In this document: piece after piece, positions 47,001-50,000 of the stretch
Layout of the letters: each line of letters starts with the position of its first letter
Numbering within the stretch: position 1 is the first letter of the stretch
DNA from: Symsagittifera roscoffensis
Lineage: Eukaryota; Xenacoelomorpha; Acoela; Convolutidae
DNA: 64,000 bases
NCBI RefSeq assembly: GCF_963678635.1
Contig: NC_087068.1
Span: 16,991,872 to 17,055,871, forward strand
Reading direction: 5' to 3'
Program-made: the position numbers and the translations under genes
Notes under the pieces: generated by a model
What the model saw: only the letters and a program-made list of their open reading frames with translations
Told to the model about the DNA's origin: nothing
Database searches by the model: none

Positions 47001-50000
47001 GATTTTGATTGCCAAATAAAAACTTTCCAAAAATTAACTTTACTCGAGCAAAACTAAGTTGTCATTCTCGAATTTAAGCATAAAAAGCTTTTGTAAGTCT
47101 GCTTAGCCTCACCTTATCAGCTCAAAGTTAGACAAAAATCAAAGTCTTCAAACCGGTTTTTCTCGACACTGATAATTTTTTGTGGGAACTTTTTAAATAT
47201 GGTTCAAATAAAAACTGAAAGGGATAAATCACTCAATTCAGTCCGGTGATTGTTTGTGGTACCTGATTTGGCTTGGACAAAAAATAGAAAAAACTAAAAC
47301 ACGCCCAAAGACAATGTGCCTCCGTATTTTGTAAAAGGTCGGAAAATTTAAAGAAGTGCAATCATTTTTCGAAAAGTTTCGAGGTTTCGAAGAAGATAGT
47401 ATGGGAAATTTGCGATAAATCAAGCGCAAATTCTGGTATTCTCGTGGAGCGTAATAAGTGATTAAACCCGACGTTTTCGATAAAAATTATGCGCAAATTT
47501 TTTTCCAAGTTGAGTTTAGACTTGTTAGTTGCTTCAAAGAATTAGTTTCTATTTATTTGAGGGCCATGTAGGTTTGTGTTCATATTGGTTGTAGATGAAA
47601 GTGATTCTAGAAAAGAAGTTTCATCTTGTTTTTTTTATAATATGTATCGAAAATCTCATTAGTCTAAAACCATCGGACACTATTTAACTTTCGCTAACAT
47701 CATGTTCGATACTTTGGCCTTGAATGTTCTTGCAAGATTTGAGAAGACAGGCGGAACCAAAAATTAAATGCAAAACTTGTGAAGAGTCAGTTGTTCAATT
47801 TCAGATTGGGATGAGGTCAAAATTTTTAAGAGTCGATGAACGTAGTTCAGAGACTCTCACATGGCTCGTGATAAATTTTTTTTTTTTTTTAGTAAGAATC
47901 TAAAGGCTTGTTCAGCCTCAAAATTGTTTTTTCGCGGTTTGACTTTTGATTGCTTTTTAAGTACAGTTTATTTCCTTTTTTACAAGGAAGGCAAAATACC
48001 CTGTCGAATTGGGTTAATTTTATCAAAAAACTGTCAATTATAAATAGCTCTAAAAATTTAAACAGCTTTGAAGCCATCTAATTTTCTTCCTTGAAATATA
48101 AAAGTTTTTAAAAAAACAAGTCAGTAGTTTTATTTGTTTGCTTGCGTTCTTGGATTATTTTCCAACTGTATGTTGGCTATGTAATAGTTTTTCAGTTATC
48201 ATCTGGATTTCCTCTCAGAGTTCTTCTTTTTGTCCGTTCGTGTGAAAACTGCAGTTGTAATTAAATTAACCAAGCCATTCTGCTAAATTAGCAAGAAAGA
48301 GGTAGTCAACTTGGTCATAGGTTTCATCAGTGCAAAGATCATAAGATCTAAACTCCGCAAAACGATTTATGATCAGCTGAATAAATATTTTATATCAAAA
48401 TTTTGGCCTTGTTTTTGTTTGTTGAAAGCCCTGATTTGTGACTTGTGGTAGATGAAATCAATTTTTACCTTCTTGATAAATTTTAACGATCAAAAAATTG
48501 GCTAGATTGCGTTATTGAGTTTTTCTCAAAATAACCTGGAGTTAAAGAAGAGGAATGAATCGCACATCGCACATCGCAACGAATCAGAGATGCTGAATCA
48601 GAGTTCAACGTCATTCTAATTTGAATGAAAAGTAATTTTTGAAGATACTTCCTCAACAAAATTTAGTGGAGGCGATCATTTGTAACAAGCGACCATTTTT
48701 TATCTCCAAATTGAAGGCGAATACTAATTCACGCACCCTATACAGCTGGTGCCGAACAGAAAAGGTTATCAAAGTAAAAAATGAAACCAGCGCTCCATTG
48801 CTGCCAAAGCATTTTTAGGAATTGTTACACCCAAACGTCTTTGTACAAAACTGCTATTTTCTTGACATTGTTTTGCGAATGCATGCGCGAAAATGACTTG
48901 ATGGGGGAGACGAACCAAATTTTGACAGTTTTGGATGTTTTCATTCTAATTAGGTTATTGTAAATATGCAAGTCCGACAACGATCAGTTTATCTTCTTTT
49001 TTCTGAATGAGAGTTTTATTTTCTGACTGTAAATTCTGCATTTTGTTTTATCGCGCACCACAAGAAAATTTGAAATCGTTAGTCATTTAAAGTTAAATTT
49101 TTCACAATAAAAAATGTTTTGCTTTGAAAAATCCAATTTCCGCCTACTAGGTGGCCAAAAAACTGCAAATTCATTCCAAATATAACCACATAATCTACAA
49201 ACTTATAAAAATTTCAATTTCTTGGCTGACCTTTCTCATCTTTTAAATCGTGTTTTACTCCAATCTTTGTCAAAGATCAAAATTCAAAACAAAATTTCTC
49301 TGATACCAAATTCTAATCAGCTGCAATACAAGTGTATCCAAAATTTTTTGGACGCATAAGCATAACCGTTAAAAATTCTCTGTAAAATATGCCGAAAAGC
49401 TTTCTAACTGTTTTTTCAAGCCGTTCTTCACAGACATTCAGTACGCTTCTTATAAATTTAACTCGACTGTTATACAAGTGCAAAACATAACAGTCGATTG
49501 ACAATTCGTTCCCTACAGATCACCAACAAATCCTTCTTTTTTGTTCAAATACATTCTATCATCGAATTCTCTCAACAATTTTGAAGCTTTGTGTATCAAA
49601 AAACATTTTTTTGATTGACAAAATCATTAGAGTCGCAGGAGTGGTTCTCTAAAGGGTATATTTTGGATTTCATTGTTTCTCTTCAATCCTTTTCTATTTT
49701 TCGAATGCATGATTAATACTGCCAGCATGGTGTCGAAAATCCAATGAACCTTGCATATCTCTCCTCAGGAATTCGTGAAAAACACCGGAGTGTTGATTGG
49801 TGTTTCGACAATTGCAAGATTCTGATTTTTATCTGGCGCTACTATGATCTCTGACAATAAATGTGCAAGAATCGAATCTCCAGGACTTTTAGGCCTCCCG
49901 ACAACCAGAATTTCGATTACTCGAAAAAAATTCAAATGTTCCAGAGATGTTGCAAAGAGACAACCTAATTATGCGATGCAACTTCAAAAGTTTTCAGTTG